Source: an uncultured Ruminococcus sp.
Lineage (GTDB): Bacteria; Bacillota; Clostridia; Oscillospirales; Ruminococcaceae
Reading direction: 5' to 3'
DNA length: 64,000 nt
Assembly: GCA_934463425.1 (NCBI GenBank)
Contig: CAKSJP010000013.1
Coordinates: forward strand, 1 to 64,000
Shown here piece by piece: positions 32,961 through 41,114 of the stretch. The notes beneath the pieces are model-generated. The model was not told the DNA's origin. It saw only the letters and a list, made by a program, of their open reading frames with translations, and ran no database searches. Each line of letters begins with the position of its first letter. Positions within the stretch are counted from its first letter, which is position 1. The position numbers and the translations under genes are program-made.

Positions 32961-32988
32961 TGCAGTGCCCGATTCAATTGACAATATT

Positions 32989-33017
32989 ATCATAACCGAA
33001 TTTTTGAACTTTGTCAA
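32989..33017 (-). promoter_or_regulatory. Promoter of glnN
   Basis: Minus strand TTGACA (33012-33017), 17-base spacer, TATGAT (32989-32994), about 300 bases before the start codon. Confidence 0.75.
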
Positions 33018-33226
33018 GTGGTTTTCCTCTGATTCTGCAATTGCCTTGATTTTAAAATGAAAAAAAGTTTTTTCCTATCAAAATAAAGAAAAAGCCCGAT
33101 TTTTTTGAAAGAATCATATTCCGGATTTTGGCAGCACATTTTGCCGCGGTCAGAGGTTTCAGGAACATTGCTGCATATAAAAAGAAAGAAACTTGTTGTT
33201 TTCACAGAAAAAACAGTAGAATGCCC

Positions 33227-33255
33227 TTGACAAACACATAAAATCATGGTATAGT
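33227..33255 (+). promoter_or_regulatory. Promoter of the ACT-domain/hom unit
   Basis: TTGACA (33227-33232), 17-base spacer, TATAGT (33250-33255). Confidence 0.75.
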
Positions 33256-33394
33256 TATAGAGTTGAGTTATGTACAATTGTTTTTTGTACACGGACTGTT
33301 TGCTTTGAAGAGGTTCCCTATATAAAATACAGGATAAAGGAGGGGGACGCAGCGGCGGTGCAAATAGACATCAGCGGCTGCGCAGTCAAAAAGT

Positions 33395-33838
33395 ATGAAC
33401 AAACGGACACGATATATTGTAGTAGATACTGCGGTGCTGCCGGAAATTTTCGGAAAGGTACTGGAAGTAAAAAAGCTTGTGGCAGATAAAACAGAACGCA
33501 GCTTTTCTGCTGCATGCAAGCGAATGGGGATTTCCCGCAGTGCTTTCTATAAGTATCGGGACTGTGTGTTTGCCTACGATGATAAAATGACGCAGCAGAT
33601 CGTTAACTTTTCTGTGACGCTGCGGGATCAGGCGGGGGTGCTCTCTAATGTCCTGACCACATTATATAGTATGCATGCCAACATCCTGACGGTGAATCAG
33701 AATATTCCGGTGGATGGTGTAGCACAGGTTTCACTCTCTTTGAAAATGGGAGAGGGCATGGCGAATCCCATTGATATCACCCGGGCGATCTCCGATCTGC
33801 ATGGCGTGGTAGAAGTGCGGCTGCTGTCCGGCGAATAG
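33395..33838 (+). CDS. ACT-domain protein (UPF0735/PheB-like)
   Basis: A 147-residue protein with an N-terminal helical part resembling a small HTH (SFSAACKRMGISRSAFYKYRDCVF, about 38-61) and a C-terminal ACT domain (about 72-145: FSVTLRDQAGVLSNVLTTLYSMHANILTVNQNIPV). ACT domains bind amino acids, so it probably senses an amino acid, threonine or methionine being likely given hom 74 bases downstream. The ATG at 33395 has no good RBS; a strong AAAGGAGGGG lies far upstream (about 33337-33346), and no other start exists in frame, so the leader may fold to bring them together. Confidence 0.82.
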   Translation: MNKRTRYIVVDTAVLPEIFGKVLEVKKLVADKTERSFSAACKRMGISRSAFYKYRDCVFAYDDKMTQQIVNFSVTLRDQAGVLSNVLTTLYSMHANILTVNQNIPVDGVAQVSLSLKMGEGMANPIDITRAISDLHGVVEVRLLSGE

Positions 33839-33912
33839 AAAATCTATCTCATTCAAGGTAACAATGCGGTATCCTGCGTGTGATACTGCTGAATATTGGA
33901 GGAAGTAAAGTA

Positions 33913-35148
33913 ATGAAGAAAATTGCAGTTTTGGGTTATGGCGTAGTCGGTTCTGGTGTTGTTGAGCTGTTCTATCGCAATCAGAAGAAAATCGAAAAAA
34001 ATACTGGAACAGAATTGGAAGTCGGCTACATTCTGGATCTGCGTGAATTTCCGGACGATCCCTACGGCGATCGCGTGGTACACGATATCCAGGTGATTCT
34101 GGACGATCCGGAGGTTGGTTATGTGGCTGAATGCATGGGCGGCGTCAATCCGGCATTTGACTTTGTACGCCGCTGCCTGGAAGCCGGCAAGAGCGTTGCT
34201 ACTTCAAACAAGCAGCTGGTCGCAGAAAAAGGCGATATTCTGCTTCAGGTAGCAAAGGCACATCATGTGAACTTTTTCTTTGAGGCAAGTGTGGGCGGTG
34301 CGATCCCGATCATTCGTCCGCTGCATACCTGTCTGGCTGCCAATGATATCTCTGAAGTAGCTGGTATTTTAAATGGTACGACCAACTTTATCCTGGAAAA
34401 GATGATCTGCGATAAGATGCGTTTTGATGATGCGCTGGCGCTGGCGCAGCAGCTGGGCTATGCAGAACGTGATCCTTCTGCAGACATCGACGGCGGAGAT
34501 GCCTGCCGGAAGATCTGTATTCTGTCCTCTCTGGTATTCGGCAAGCATGTTTATCCGGAGCAGGTTTATACCAAGGGCATCCGCAACATTACTCTGGAGG
34601 ATGTGCAGCTGGCTCAGGATTTTGGCGGTGCAGTGAAGCTGATCGGTGCAGTAAAGCGCCTGGAAAGCGGCAAGATCCTGCCGACAGTTATGCCTATGCT
34701 GGTGATGAACGAGAGCCTGATTTCCCATGTAAACGGTGTATTCAATGCGGTTATGGTATGGGGTGACGGTATTGACAAGACTATGTTCTATGGCCGCGGT
34801 GCCGGAAAGCTGCCTACTGCAAGTGCTGTTCTGGGCGACCTGATCGACGAAGTGAAGCAGAATGATACGGTAGAATCCCAGAGTTGGGAATCGGCAGAAG
34901 AAGGCGCAGACTTTGTAGCACCCATTGATGCGTTTTCTGCAGCACGCTGCTATCGGACTTCTCCCTGCGGCAGCGGTGTGTTTGCCAAGATCGCAGAAGA
35001 GGTCGGCGTAAAGCTGATAAACACCAGAGAAAACGGCTGCATGATCAGTGTATGCGACCAGAAGACTGCAGAAGCATTCAAGCAGAAACTGGCGCAGGAA
35101 GGTGTGGAAATCCTGTCCCGCATTCCGGTTCTGGGCGACGAGGCATAA
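33913..35148 (+). CDS. hom: Homoserine dehydrogenase
   Basis: NAD(P)H-dependent reduction of aspartate semialdehyde to homoserine, for threonine and methionine. Rossmann motif VLGYGVVGSGVVELF is at residues 6-20, TSNKQLVAEKG near 99-109, FEASVGGAIPIIRPL near 125-139, GILNGTTNFIL near 152-162, and the family signature around AERDPSADIDGGDACRKI near 186-203. The C-terminal 80 residues form an ACT-like regulatory tail. GGAGGAAG lies upstream of the ATG at 33913. The preceding ACT gene is probably in the same unit. Confidence 0.95.
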   Translation: MKKIAVLGYGVVGSGVVELFYRNQKKIEKNTGTELEVGYILDLREFPDDPYGDRVVHDIQVILDDPEVGYVAECMGGVNPAFDFVRRCLEAGKSVATSNKQLVAEKGDILLQVAKAHHVNFFFEASVGGAIPIIRPLHTCLAANDISEVAGILNGTTNFILEKMICDKMRFDDALALAQQLGYAERDPSADIDGGDACRKICILSSLVFGKHVYPEQVYTKGIRNITLEDVQLAQDFGGAVKLIGAVKRLESGKILPTVMPMLVMNESLISHVNGVFNAVMVWGDGIDKTMFYGRGAGKLPTASAVLGDLIDEVKQNDTVESQSWESAEEGADFVAPIDAFSAARCYRTSPCGSGVFAKIAEEVGVKLINTRENGCMISVCDQKTAEAFKQKLAQEGVEILSRIPVLGDEA

Positions 35149-35182
35149 GTCAAATAGGAAAAACAAATTTATAAAATATCAC

Positions 35183-35211
35183 TTGTGCTTTTGGGAGCAT
35201 TGTGATACAAT
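35183..35211 (+). promoter_or_regulatory. Promoter-like element upstream of a terminator before the MATE gene
   Basis: TTGTGC (35183-35188), 17-base spacer, TACAAT (35206-35211). Transcription from here would meet the terminator at 35230-35277 after about 60 bases. Confidence 0.45.
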
Positions 35212-35229
35212 AAGTATATAACGTGTAGC

Positions 35230-35277
35230 AAAACGGCGTAAATCCAGTTAGAATTTGACTGGGTTTACGCCGTTTTT
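35230..35277 (+). terminator. Strong intrinsic terminator between hom and the MATE gene
   Basis: AAAACGGCGTAAA.CCAGT pairs with ACTGG.TTTACGCCGTTTT around a 9-base loop, followed by six T. It ends the hom unit and may also gate the MATE gene. Confidence 0.92.
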
Positions 35278-35310
35278 TCGCGCATATTGGCTTTTGGAGG
35301 TATGAAAACT

Positions 35311-36747
35311 ATGCAGAAAAAGAATACGTCTTCTCAAGCAGGAAGCCCAAACAAGCTGGCAGACTGGCCCATACGAACCTTGATCCTCAGTATGGGAATG
35401 CCGATGGTGCTCTCTATGGTATTGCAGGCGGTGTACAACATCGTGGATACCATTTTTGTCAGCCACATGGAAAACGGTGCTGCTGCAGTGCTGGCACTGA
35501 CGGATTCTTATTCGATTCAACTGCTTATCGTTGCAATCGGCGTAGGGACGGGCATTGGCATTAATGCTTTGCTGTCCAAAACATTAGGGGAACGCAAATT
35601 TGAACAGGCATCCCATATTGCCGGAAACGGTATTTTCCTTGCTGTCTGTATTTATGCGGTTTTTCTTTTGTTTGGCATTTTTGGCACAAAAGCATTCATT
35701 GGGATGCAGGCGAACGGAAATGCACTTCGTCAGGAAATGGGCGAGCAGTACCTGCGTATTTGCTGCATTGGCTCCTTTGGCAGCATCGGGTATACGGTTT
35801 ATGAACGATTTTTGCAGGGAACAGGCAGAACCAATCTTTCTACCATTGCGCAGATCATCGGTGCTGCACTAAATATTATTTTAGATCCCATTTTCATTTT
35901 TGGATTGGATATGGGCGTGGCAGGTGCAGCAGCCGCAACGGTCGTCGGGCAGGTGGCATCCTTGGGAATGGCAATGTTATTTCATTATCGCTGGGATAAG
36001 GAGATTCATCAGGACTGGAAGCATATTCGTCCCCGATGGAGCTTGATTTGTGGAATCTACGCCATCGGCATCCCGGCGGCAATCATGCAGGGGCTGCTTT
36101 CTGTGATGGTGCTTTTTGTCAATCTGGTGTTTGGAACGCAGGGAGATATGGCTGAACCGCTGCAGGCCGCTTATGGCATTTATTATAAGATACAGCAATT
36201 TGCTTTGTTTGCTGCATTTGGGTTGAGCAATACGTTGATTACTGTAGTGGCATTTCATTATGGTAAGCAGGAGAAAGTACGCCTGCGGCAGTGCGTGCGG
36301 TATGGATTGCTGTATGCTGCAGGATTGATGCTGTTGGTAACATTGTTGTTTCAGCTGTTTGCGGCTCCCATTGCCGGCCTGTTCCAAAGCGGAGACAGTC
36401 CGGAAATCCGACGGCTCTGCATGCTGTCCATGCGGATCTGTACCATCGGGTATGTATTTATGGGGATCACTGTGTTGATCCAGGGAATTTTGCAGGGCTT
36501 TCGCTGCGTCTTTTCTCCGCTGATTCTGGCGTTGCTGCGGCTGCTGGTGCTGCCGATTCCGCTTTGCCTGTTGTTTTTGGCAGGAACTCATGGCGCTGAA
36601 CTGGTCTGGTGGGCATTTCCACTGGCAGAATGTATCACGGCAGTGATCGCGGTTCCGATTCTTTTGCGAACATTTCGGAAAAAAACACAGCCGGCAAAGA
36701 AAACGCCTTCTGTAAATGGAAGGCAGCACTGCACAAAGTCCGTCTGA
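35311..36747 (+). CDS. MATE family efflux transporter
   Basis: A 478-residue, 12-helix transporter of the NorM/DinF group, exporting drugs or metabolites by Na+ or H+ antiport. The N-terminal LILSMGMPMVLSMVLQAVYNIVDTIFVS (about 27-54) and the FLQGTGRTNLSTIAQIIGAALNIILDPIFIF segment (about 168-198) are family hallmarks; the pattern recurs in the second half at LIQGILQGFRCVFSPL. The ATG at 35311 is chosen, 9 bases after GGAGGT; an ATG three codons earlier touches the RBS. Two hairpins follow, the first inside the last codons. Substrate unknown. Confidence 0.9.
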   Translation: MQKKNTSSQAGSPNKLADWPIRTLILSMGMPMVLSMVLQAVYNIVDTIFVSHMENGAAAVLALTDSYSIQLLIVAIGVGTGIGINALLSKTLGERKFEQASHIAGNGIFLAVCIYAVFLLFGIFGTKAFIGMQANGNALRQEMGEQYLRICCIGSFGSIGYTVYERFLQGTGRTNLSTIAQIIGAALNIILDPIFIFGLDMGVAGAAAATVVGQVASLGMAMLFHYRWDKEIHQDWKHIRPRWSLICGIYAIGIPAAIMQGLLSVMVLFVNLVFGTQGDMAEPLQAAYGIYYKIQQFALFAAFGLSNTLITVVAFHYGKQEKVRLRQCVRYGLLYAAGLMLLVTLLFQLFAAPIAGLFQSGDSPEIRRLCMLSMRICTIGYVFMGITVLIQGILQGFRCVFSPLILALLRLLVLPIPLCLLFLAGTHGAELVWWAFPLAECITAVIAVPILLRTFRKKTQPAKKTPSVNGRQHCTKSV

Positions 36748-36766
36748 CATCTTTGTGCAGTGCTGC
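36723..36766 (+). repeat. 16-bp perfect inverted repeat over the MATE stop codon
   Basis: GCAGCACTGCACAAAG (36723-36738) and CTTTGTGCAGTGCTGC (36751-36766), 12-base loop containing the stop TGA. No T-run follows; may protect the mRNA 3' end or act with the terminator just downstream. Confidence 0.75.
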
Positions 36767-36774
36767 ATAAAGCA

Positions 36775-36821
36775 AAGCACCCGGTATCCATATCTTTTTC
36801 TGGATACTGGGTGCTTTTTTT
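36775..36821. terminator. Intrinsic terminator shared by the MATE and AraC genes
   Basis: AAGCACCCGGTATCCA (36775-36790) pairs with TGGATACTGGGTGCTT (36801-36816) with one wobble, then T-run to 36821; the loop is T-rich. It overlaps the end of the convergent araC-type gene. Confidence 0.88.
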
Positions 36822-37692
36822 ATTCTCGTTCTTCCTCGGCGATTCCCGGCATGCGGTTTTGATTGCGCCATTCTCTGGGAGAAATGCCATAGCTGTTTTT
36901 GAACGCTCTCGAAAAGTGCATCTGATTGGCATAGCCTACTGCAATGCCGATGTCTCCAATGGAAAGCGTTGTCAGCTTCAGTAGTTCTGCTGCTTTCAGC
37001 ATACGATAATTCACCAGAAATTCCTGGGGCGTTTTTCCGAGCGCTTCCTTAAAAATCTTTCCAAAATAGGTGCGGTTCAGACCACAGACCGCAGCGATAT
37101 CCTCAATGGTGATGTCATTTTGAAAGTTGTGTTCGATATAAGTCAGCGCCTCGTGAATGTAAAAATCCCGGAGCTTTCCGCCGCTTGCCATTTGTTCATC
37201 CGCTGCGGAGCGCATCAGATAGTCCAAAAAAAGATATAGATGCCCGATCAGATGAAACGGAGAAGCATCTCTGTTTTTGGCAATGTACAGCATTTCGTTT
37301 GCCATATCCTCACGGAGATTTTTGTTTCGTGCGTGATAAACTGGCTTGTCCAAAGATAAACCAATGGTGTCCAGGATCGATTTGATCCGAAGTCCATCAA
37401 ATTCAAGCCAGACATATTCCCATGGAAGATCACGGTCTGCAACATAAGTCGTGATTTGATTGGGAAAAATCATAAAGCCCTGCATGCTTTTAATGGAATA
37501 GGTCTGTGTTATTCCTTTGCTGTCATCTGCCATGAGTGTTCCGGTGCCGGAAAGAATATAGTGAAACAAGTAATGATTTCGTGCTGCCGGGCCAAAAGAA
37601 TGTGCTGGAGCGCATTTTTCCCACCCGAACTGGAACATGCCGAGGTCAACAAAGTTTTGATTTGGAAAAATAGAAAATATCAAGTTCTGCAT
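36820..37692 (-). CDS. AraC-family regulator of alpha-galactoside use (MsmR/RafR-like)
   Basis: A 290-residue regulator with an N-terminal cupin sensor (about 1-160, containing HYLFHYILSGTGTL) and a C-terminal double HTH (about 190-285): ITIEDIAAVCGLNRTYFGKIFKEALGKTP and SIGDIGIAVGYANQMHFSRAFKNSYGISPREWR. It is divergent from the sugar ABC transporter; the 239-base gap between them contains three copies of a 17-bp site, so it most likely activates the downstream genes when an alpha-galactoside such as melibiose or raffinose binds. GAGGT lies before the ATG. Confidence 0.9.
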   Translation of the reverse strand: MQNLIFSIFPNQNFVDLGMFQFGWEKCAPAHSFGPAARNHYLFHYILSGTGTLMADDSKGITQTYSIKSMQGFMIFPNQITTYVADRDLPWEYVWLEFDGLRIKSILDTIGLSLDKPVYHARNKNLREDMANEMLYIAKNRDASPFHLIGHLYLFLDYLMRSAADEQMASGGKLRDFYIHEALTYIEHNFQNDITIEDIAAVCGLNRTYFGKIFKEALGKTPQEFLVNYRMLKAAELLKLTTLSIGDIGIAVGYANQMHFSRAFKNSYGISPREWRNQNRMPGIAEEERE

Positions 37693-37775
37693 AATTTTAC
37701 CTCAAATGTTTTCGTTTCTGCATGGACGTTCAAGTATTGTTTTGAGTTGTTCACATGATACTCATTATAGCATGA

Positions 37776-37879
37776 AATATACCAAAATGCAAGCTGTTTT
37801 CTCATAATCGGCATAAAAGTTGCAAACTGGTATAAAATAAGTTGATTTGTGATATTTACACATTGCATATTGGTATGTT
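37776..37879. promoter_or_regulatory. Three 17-bp operator-like sites, TTGCAnnnTGGTAT core
   Basis: Site 1 on the minus strand (37776-37792, TTGCATTTTGGTATATT), site 2 on the plus strand (37820-37836, TTGCAAACTGGTATAAA) and site 3 on the plus strand (37863-37879, TTGCATATTGGTATGTT). Centres are 44 and 43 bases apart. Site 3 lies between the -35 and -10 of the transporter promoter. Direct sites of this size suit an AraC-type dimer. Confidence 0.75.
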
Positions 37880-37884
37880 ATAAT
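37855..37884 (+). promoter_or_regulatory. Promoter of the sugar ABC transporter operon
   Basis: TTTACA (37855-37860), 18-base spacer, TATAAT (37879-37884). The long spacer and weak -35 fit an activator-dependent promoter. Confidence 0.7.
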
Positions 37885-37931
37885 AAATTTATCGAAAACG
37901 CAGCGTTTTACCACGAAGGAGGAAGAGCGAC

Positions 37932-39227
37932 ATGAGAAAAAAGTATGCAGTCAGCAGCTTGGTTCTGGCAGGGGCAATATCGTCCTCTTTGCTTTTAACG
38001 GGCTGTTCTGGCACATCCAAAAATGACGGTAAAACGGAAGTCACTATGGTGCAGTACAAGCCGGAAGCCGTCGCAGCGTTTGAGGAGATGGAAGAGCGCT
38101 TCAATGCAACGCACGATGATATTCATCTCACGATCGAATCACCCAATGAAGCTATGACGATCCTGAAAACACGGTTTATCCGGGGAGATTATCCGGATAT
38201 CATTGGCATCGGCGGTGATATCAACTATTCCAATTTCCTGGATGCGGACATGTTCCTGGATGTTTCGGATTTTGAAGGTGTACAGGATATCAAACCGGCA
38301 TATCTGGATATCGTAGACGAACTGGAGTTCATTCCTAAGGATGGTGTCTATGGTCTGCCGTATGTGGCAAACTGTGCCGGCATTCTGTATAACAAGGATA
38401 TGTTTGAGGAAAACGGCTGGGAAATTCCTACGACCTGGAGTGAGTTTACTGCCCTGTGTGAACAGATCCAGAGCGAATCGGATGTATATCCGCTGTATTT
38501 GGGATATAAGGACACCTGGACCTGTATGGCACCATGGAACGCGCTGGCAGTTGGTCTGTCTTCACCGTCCACCTGCAGCGATGTCAATGCGGGAAAAACT
38601 ACGTTCAGCGATGCTTATCTGGAGGTTGCAGAAAAGGATAAGGTGCTGCTGGATTATGCTGAGCCGAATCCTTATGCTTACAGCTATAACGATGCCTGCA
38701 CCGCATTTGCCCGCGGCGAGTCGGCAATGTATCCCATCGGCAGCTATGCTGTGCCGCAGATCCAGTCAGTCAATCCGGATATGAACATTGATTCTTTCGT
38801 GTTCCCGGCAAATGAAGATGAGGCGGACAACGTGCTGAACTCCGGTGTAGACCTGCAGTTCTGTGTCATGAAGGAAACCGAGCACAAGGATGCCGTTTAT
38901 GAAGTCCTGAAGTTCTTGTATGATGATGAGACCATCCAGATCTATCTGGACGACCAGAATGCTGTTCCCTGCAAGGATGGCGATTTCACACTGCCCTCGA
39001 TGATAGACGGTATGCGCTCTTATATTGATGACGGCAGAATGTCCGACTTCCATGACCACCACTATCCCAGTGAGATGAGCGTGGACGCTATGGTGCAGAC
39101 TTATCTGATGGATGACAGCAGCGATTCTGCTGTGAAATTCCTGAAGCGCTTTGATAAGGAATGGAAGCGCTATAACCGCGATCTGATCGCGAAAGTACAA
39201 AAATATGAGGAGGAGAACGCATCATGA
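37932..39227 (+). CDS. Sugar ABC transporter substrate-binding lipoprotein (MsmE-like)
   Basis: A 431-residue extracellular solute-binding protein (cluster 1 type). The signal peptide ends in the lipobox LLLTGC (Cys at 25). The mature part has the motifs of this family: RFIRGDYPDIIGIGGD near 80-95, a YGLPYVANCAGILYNKDMFEENGWEIPTTW segment near 139-168 cut by the domain hinge, and FARGESAMYPIGSYA near 257-271. It is probably specific for alpha-galactosides because of its place next to aga and galK. AGGAGGAAG precedes the ATG. Confidence 0.9.
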   Translation: MRKKYAVSSLVLAGAISSSLLLTGCSGTSKNDGKTEVTMVQYKPEAVAAFEEMEERFNATHDDIHLTIESPNEAMTILKTRFIRGDYPDIIGIGGDINYSNFLDADMFLDVSDFEGVQDIKPAYLDIVDELEFIPKDGVYGLPYVANCAGILYNKDMFEENGWEIPTTWSEFTALCEQIQSESDVYPLYLGYKDTWTCMAPWNALAVGLSSPSTCSDVNAGKTTFSDAYLEVAEKDKVLLDYAEPNPYAYSYNDACTAFARGESAMYPIGSYAVPQIQSVNPDMNIDSFVFPANEDEADNVLNSGVDLQFCVMKETEHKDAVYEVLKFLYDDETIQIYLDDQNAVPCKDGDFTLPSMIDGMRSYIDDGRMSDFHDHHYPSEMSVDAMVQTYLMDDSSDSAVKFLKRFDKEWKRYNRDLIAKVQKYEEENAS

Positions 39228-40105
39228 GTAAGAGAAAAGCATTAAGCAGCAACAACCGGACTTATCTGGCAATGACGATTCCTATCGTGATCCTGTTTTT
39301 CCTGTTCAACACACTGCCGCTGATTACCGGTGCGGTTTACAGCTTCACGAATTATCGCGGATATGGTACCTTCGATTTTGTAGGACTGCGAAATTATATC
39401 GATTTGTTTTCCGATGAACGAGTTCTGCGTTCCTATCTGTTTACCTTTAAGTATGCCATTGCCGGTACGATTCTGATCAATGTGCTGAGCTTGCTTCTGG
39501 CAATGGGTCTGAACAGCAAGATCCGCTGCAAGAGCCTGCTGCGCGGCGTATACTTCGTCCCGAACATTCTGGGCGGATTGATCGTCGGCTATATTTTCAG
39601 CTTTATCTTCACCTATATTATTCCGGCTGTGGGCAAGGCGATGCACATCGGATTTTTGGAAAACAGTATTCTCGCCAGTGAAAAATATGCCTGGATCGGC
39701 GTGCTGATCGTCGGTGTATGGCAGGCAGTTGCAATGAATACCATTATCTATATTTCTGGTCTGCAGACCGTTCCGGCAGATATTTATGAAGCCGGCATGA
39801 TCGACGGTGCAAATCCGTGGCAGAAGTTCTGGAAACTGACATTCCCCATGCTGCTGCCCTTCGTTTCTATCAACCTGATTCTCAGCACCAAAAACATGAT
39901 GATGGTATTCGACCAGATCATGTCTTTGACCAAGGGCGGTCCTGCACAGAGTACCGAGTCTATCTCGTATCTGATTTATAAAAACGGTATGGACGGCGGT
40001 CAGTTCGGCTTCCAGAGTGCGAATGCAGTGATCTTCTTTATCGTCATTGTTGCATTCTCCATCATTCAGATGAAGATCACCGGTAAAAAGGAGGAACAGC
40101 TATGA
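39224..40105 (+). CDS. Sugar ABC transporter permease (MsmF-like)
   Basis: A 293-residue permease with six helices. The EAA loop YEAGMIDGANPWQKFWKLTFPML (about 187-209) meets the ATPase subunit. It overlaps the end of the binding-protein gene by four bases (ATGA), and its own end overlaps the next permease likewise, so the three are one translated unit. AGGAGGAG precedes the ATG. No ATPase gene follows, as in many Gram-positive CUT1 sugar importers that share one MsmX/MsiK-type ATPase. Confidence 0.93.
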   Translation: MSKRKALSSNNRTYLAMTIPIVILFFLFNTLPLITGAVYSFTNYRGYGTFDFVGLRNYIDLFSDERVLRSYLFTFKYAIAGTILINVLSLLLAMGLNSKIRCKSLLRGVYFVPNILGGLIVGYIFSFIFTYIIPAVGKAMHIGFLENSILASEKYAWIGVLIVGVWQAVAMNTIIYISGLQTVPADIYEAGMIDGANPWQKFWKLTFPMLLPFVSINLILSTKNMMMVFDQIMSLTKGGPAQSTESISYLIYKNGMDGGQFGFQSANAVIFFIVIVAFSIIQMKITGKKEEQL

Positions 40106-40950
40106 GAAAGACACATAAAATCGGCGGCACAAATGTTTTCTTGACTGTACTGCTGTTTCTGGGCTGCCTCACCGTACTGTTCCCACTGTATATGACGGTG
40201 ATGATCGCCTTTAAAAATCCATCTGAAATGACAAACGATGTTGCCGGAGCGCTTTCGTTCCCCAGTTCGTGGAGTCTCAGCAATTTCTCTGAGGCAATGC
40301 GTGTCACAAACTTCTGGCATTCTCTGGGCAACAGCTTTCTGATTACCGCAGTGACCATTGTTCTGGCTGTGCTGCTGCACTCCATGGCAGGCTATGCCAT
40401 CGGCAGAAACATGGCACGGAAAAAGGGCTATAAGCTGGTGTATTTCTACATCGTCAGCGGCATGTTCGTTCCCTTTGCGATTTTGATGATGCCGCTGGTC
40501 AAGCAGACTGCAATGATGGGTCTGGACAACCGTCTCGGCGTTATCATTCTGTATCTGGTATTCTATATGCCCATGAATGTGATGCTGTACAGCGGCTATC
40601 TGAAAAATGTGCCTCTGGCAATGGAGGAGGCTGCAAATATTGACGGCGCTTCTACCTGGAAAACCTATTGGACGATCATTTTCCCCATGATGAAGCCGAT
40701 GCATGCTACCGTAGCTGTTCTGACGGCTCTGGGTACCTGGAATGACGTAATGACACCGTTGGTAATCATGTCCAGCAGCGAGGATACTACGCTGCCGCTG
40801 GCACAGCTGAACTTCCAGACACAGTTCGGCACTAACTATAACCTGGCGTTTGCTTCTTATCTGCTGGCACTGATCCCGATTCTGATTTTCTACGTTTTCT
40901 GTCAGAAACAGATCATCGGCGGTATTGCAAACGGTGCAGTAAAGGGCTGA
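40102..40950 (+). CDS. Sugar ABC transporter permease (MsmG-like)
   Basis: A 282-residue second permease with six helices. The EAA loop is AMEEAANIDGASTWKTYWTIIFPMM (about 173-197), and the C-terminal QKQIIGGIANGAVKG is the usual end of this family (QRxFVxGLxxGAVKG). GGAGG precedes the ATG. It forms the membrane channel with the preceding permease. A 7-bp hairpin follows, then a new promoter for aga. Confidence 0.94.
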   Translation: MRKTHKIGGTNVFLTVLLFLGCLTVLFPLYMTVMIAFKNPSEMTNDVAGALSFPSSWSLSNFSEAMRVTNFWHSLGNSFLITAVTIVLAVLLHSMAGYAIGRNMARKKGYKLVYFYIVSGMFVPFAILMMPLVKQTAMMGLDNRLGVIILYLVFYMPMNVMLYSGYLKNVPLAMEEAANIDGASTWKTYWTIIFPMMKPMHATVAVLTALGTWNDVMTPLVIMSSSEDTTLPLAQLNFQTQFGTNYNLAFASYLLALIPILIFYVFCQKQIIGGIANGAVKG

Positions 40951-40962
40951 TGCAAGACAATA

Positions 40963-40984
40963 CAAAGCCTGTCTGTCGGCTTTG
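40963..40984 (+). repeat. Hairpin after the permease genes
   Basis: CAAAGCC (40963-40969) and GGCTTTG (40978-40984) with an 8-base loop and no T-run; perhaps mRNA end protection rather than termination. Confidence 0.5.
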
Positions 40985-41005
40985 CGTGGTGCTTTCCGCA
41001 ATTTC

Positions 41006-41034
41006 TTGACAGAATCAGAAAGATAAATTATAAT
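41006..41034 (+). promoter_or_regulatory. Promoter of aga
   Basis: TTGACA (41006-41011), 17-base spacer, TATAAT (41029-41034), both perfect. No copy of the 17-bp AraC site is present here. Confidence 0.85.
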
Positions 41035-41042
41035 AAACAAGT

Positions 41043-41092
41043 CAAGCCGTATGATATGACATGATGGAAATCCTGTGATTTCATACGGCTTG
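41043..41092 (+). repeat. 12-bp perfect hairpin in the aga leader
   Basis: CAAGCCGTATGA (41043-41054) pairs with TCATACGGCTTG (41081-41092), 26-base loop, starting about at the transcription start. No T-run follows. It may stabilise the 5' end or be a protein site. Confidence 0.7.
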
Positions 41093-41114
41093 CTGTATCC
41101 TGGGAGTGTTGAAT

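Noticed and set aside
33014..33292. 92-codon minus-strand frame between glnN and the ACT gene
   Set aside because: It covers two divergent promoters and has no RBS; low-complexity composition.
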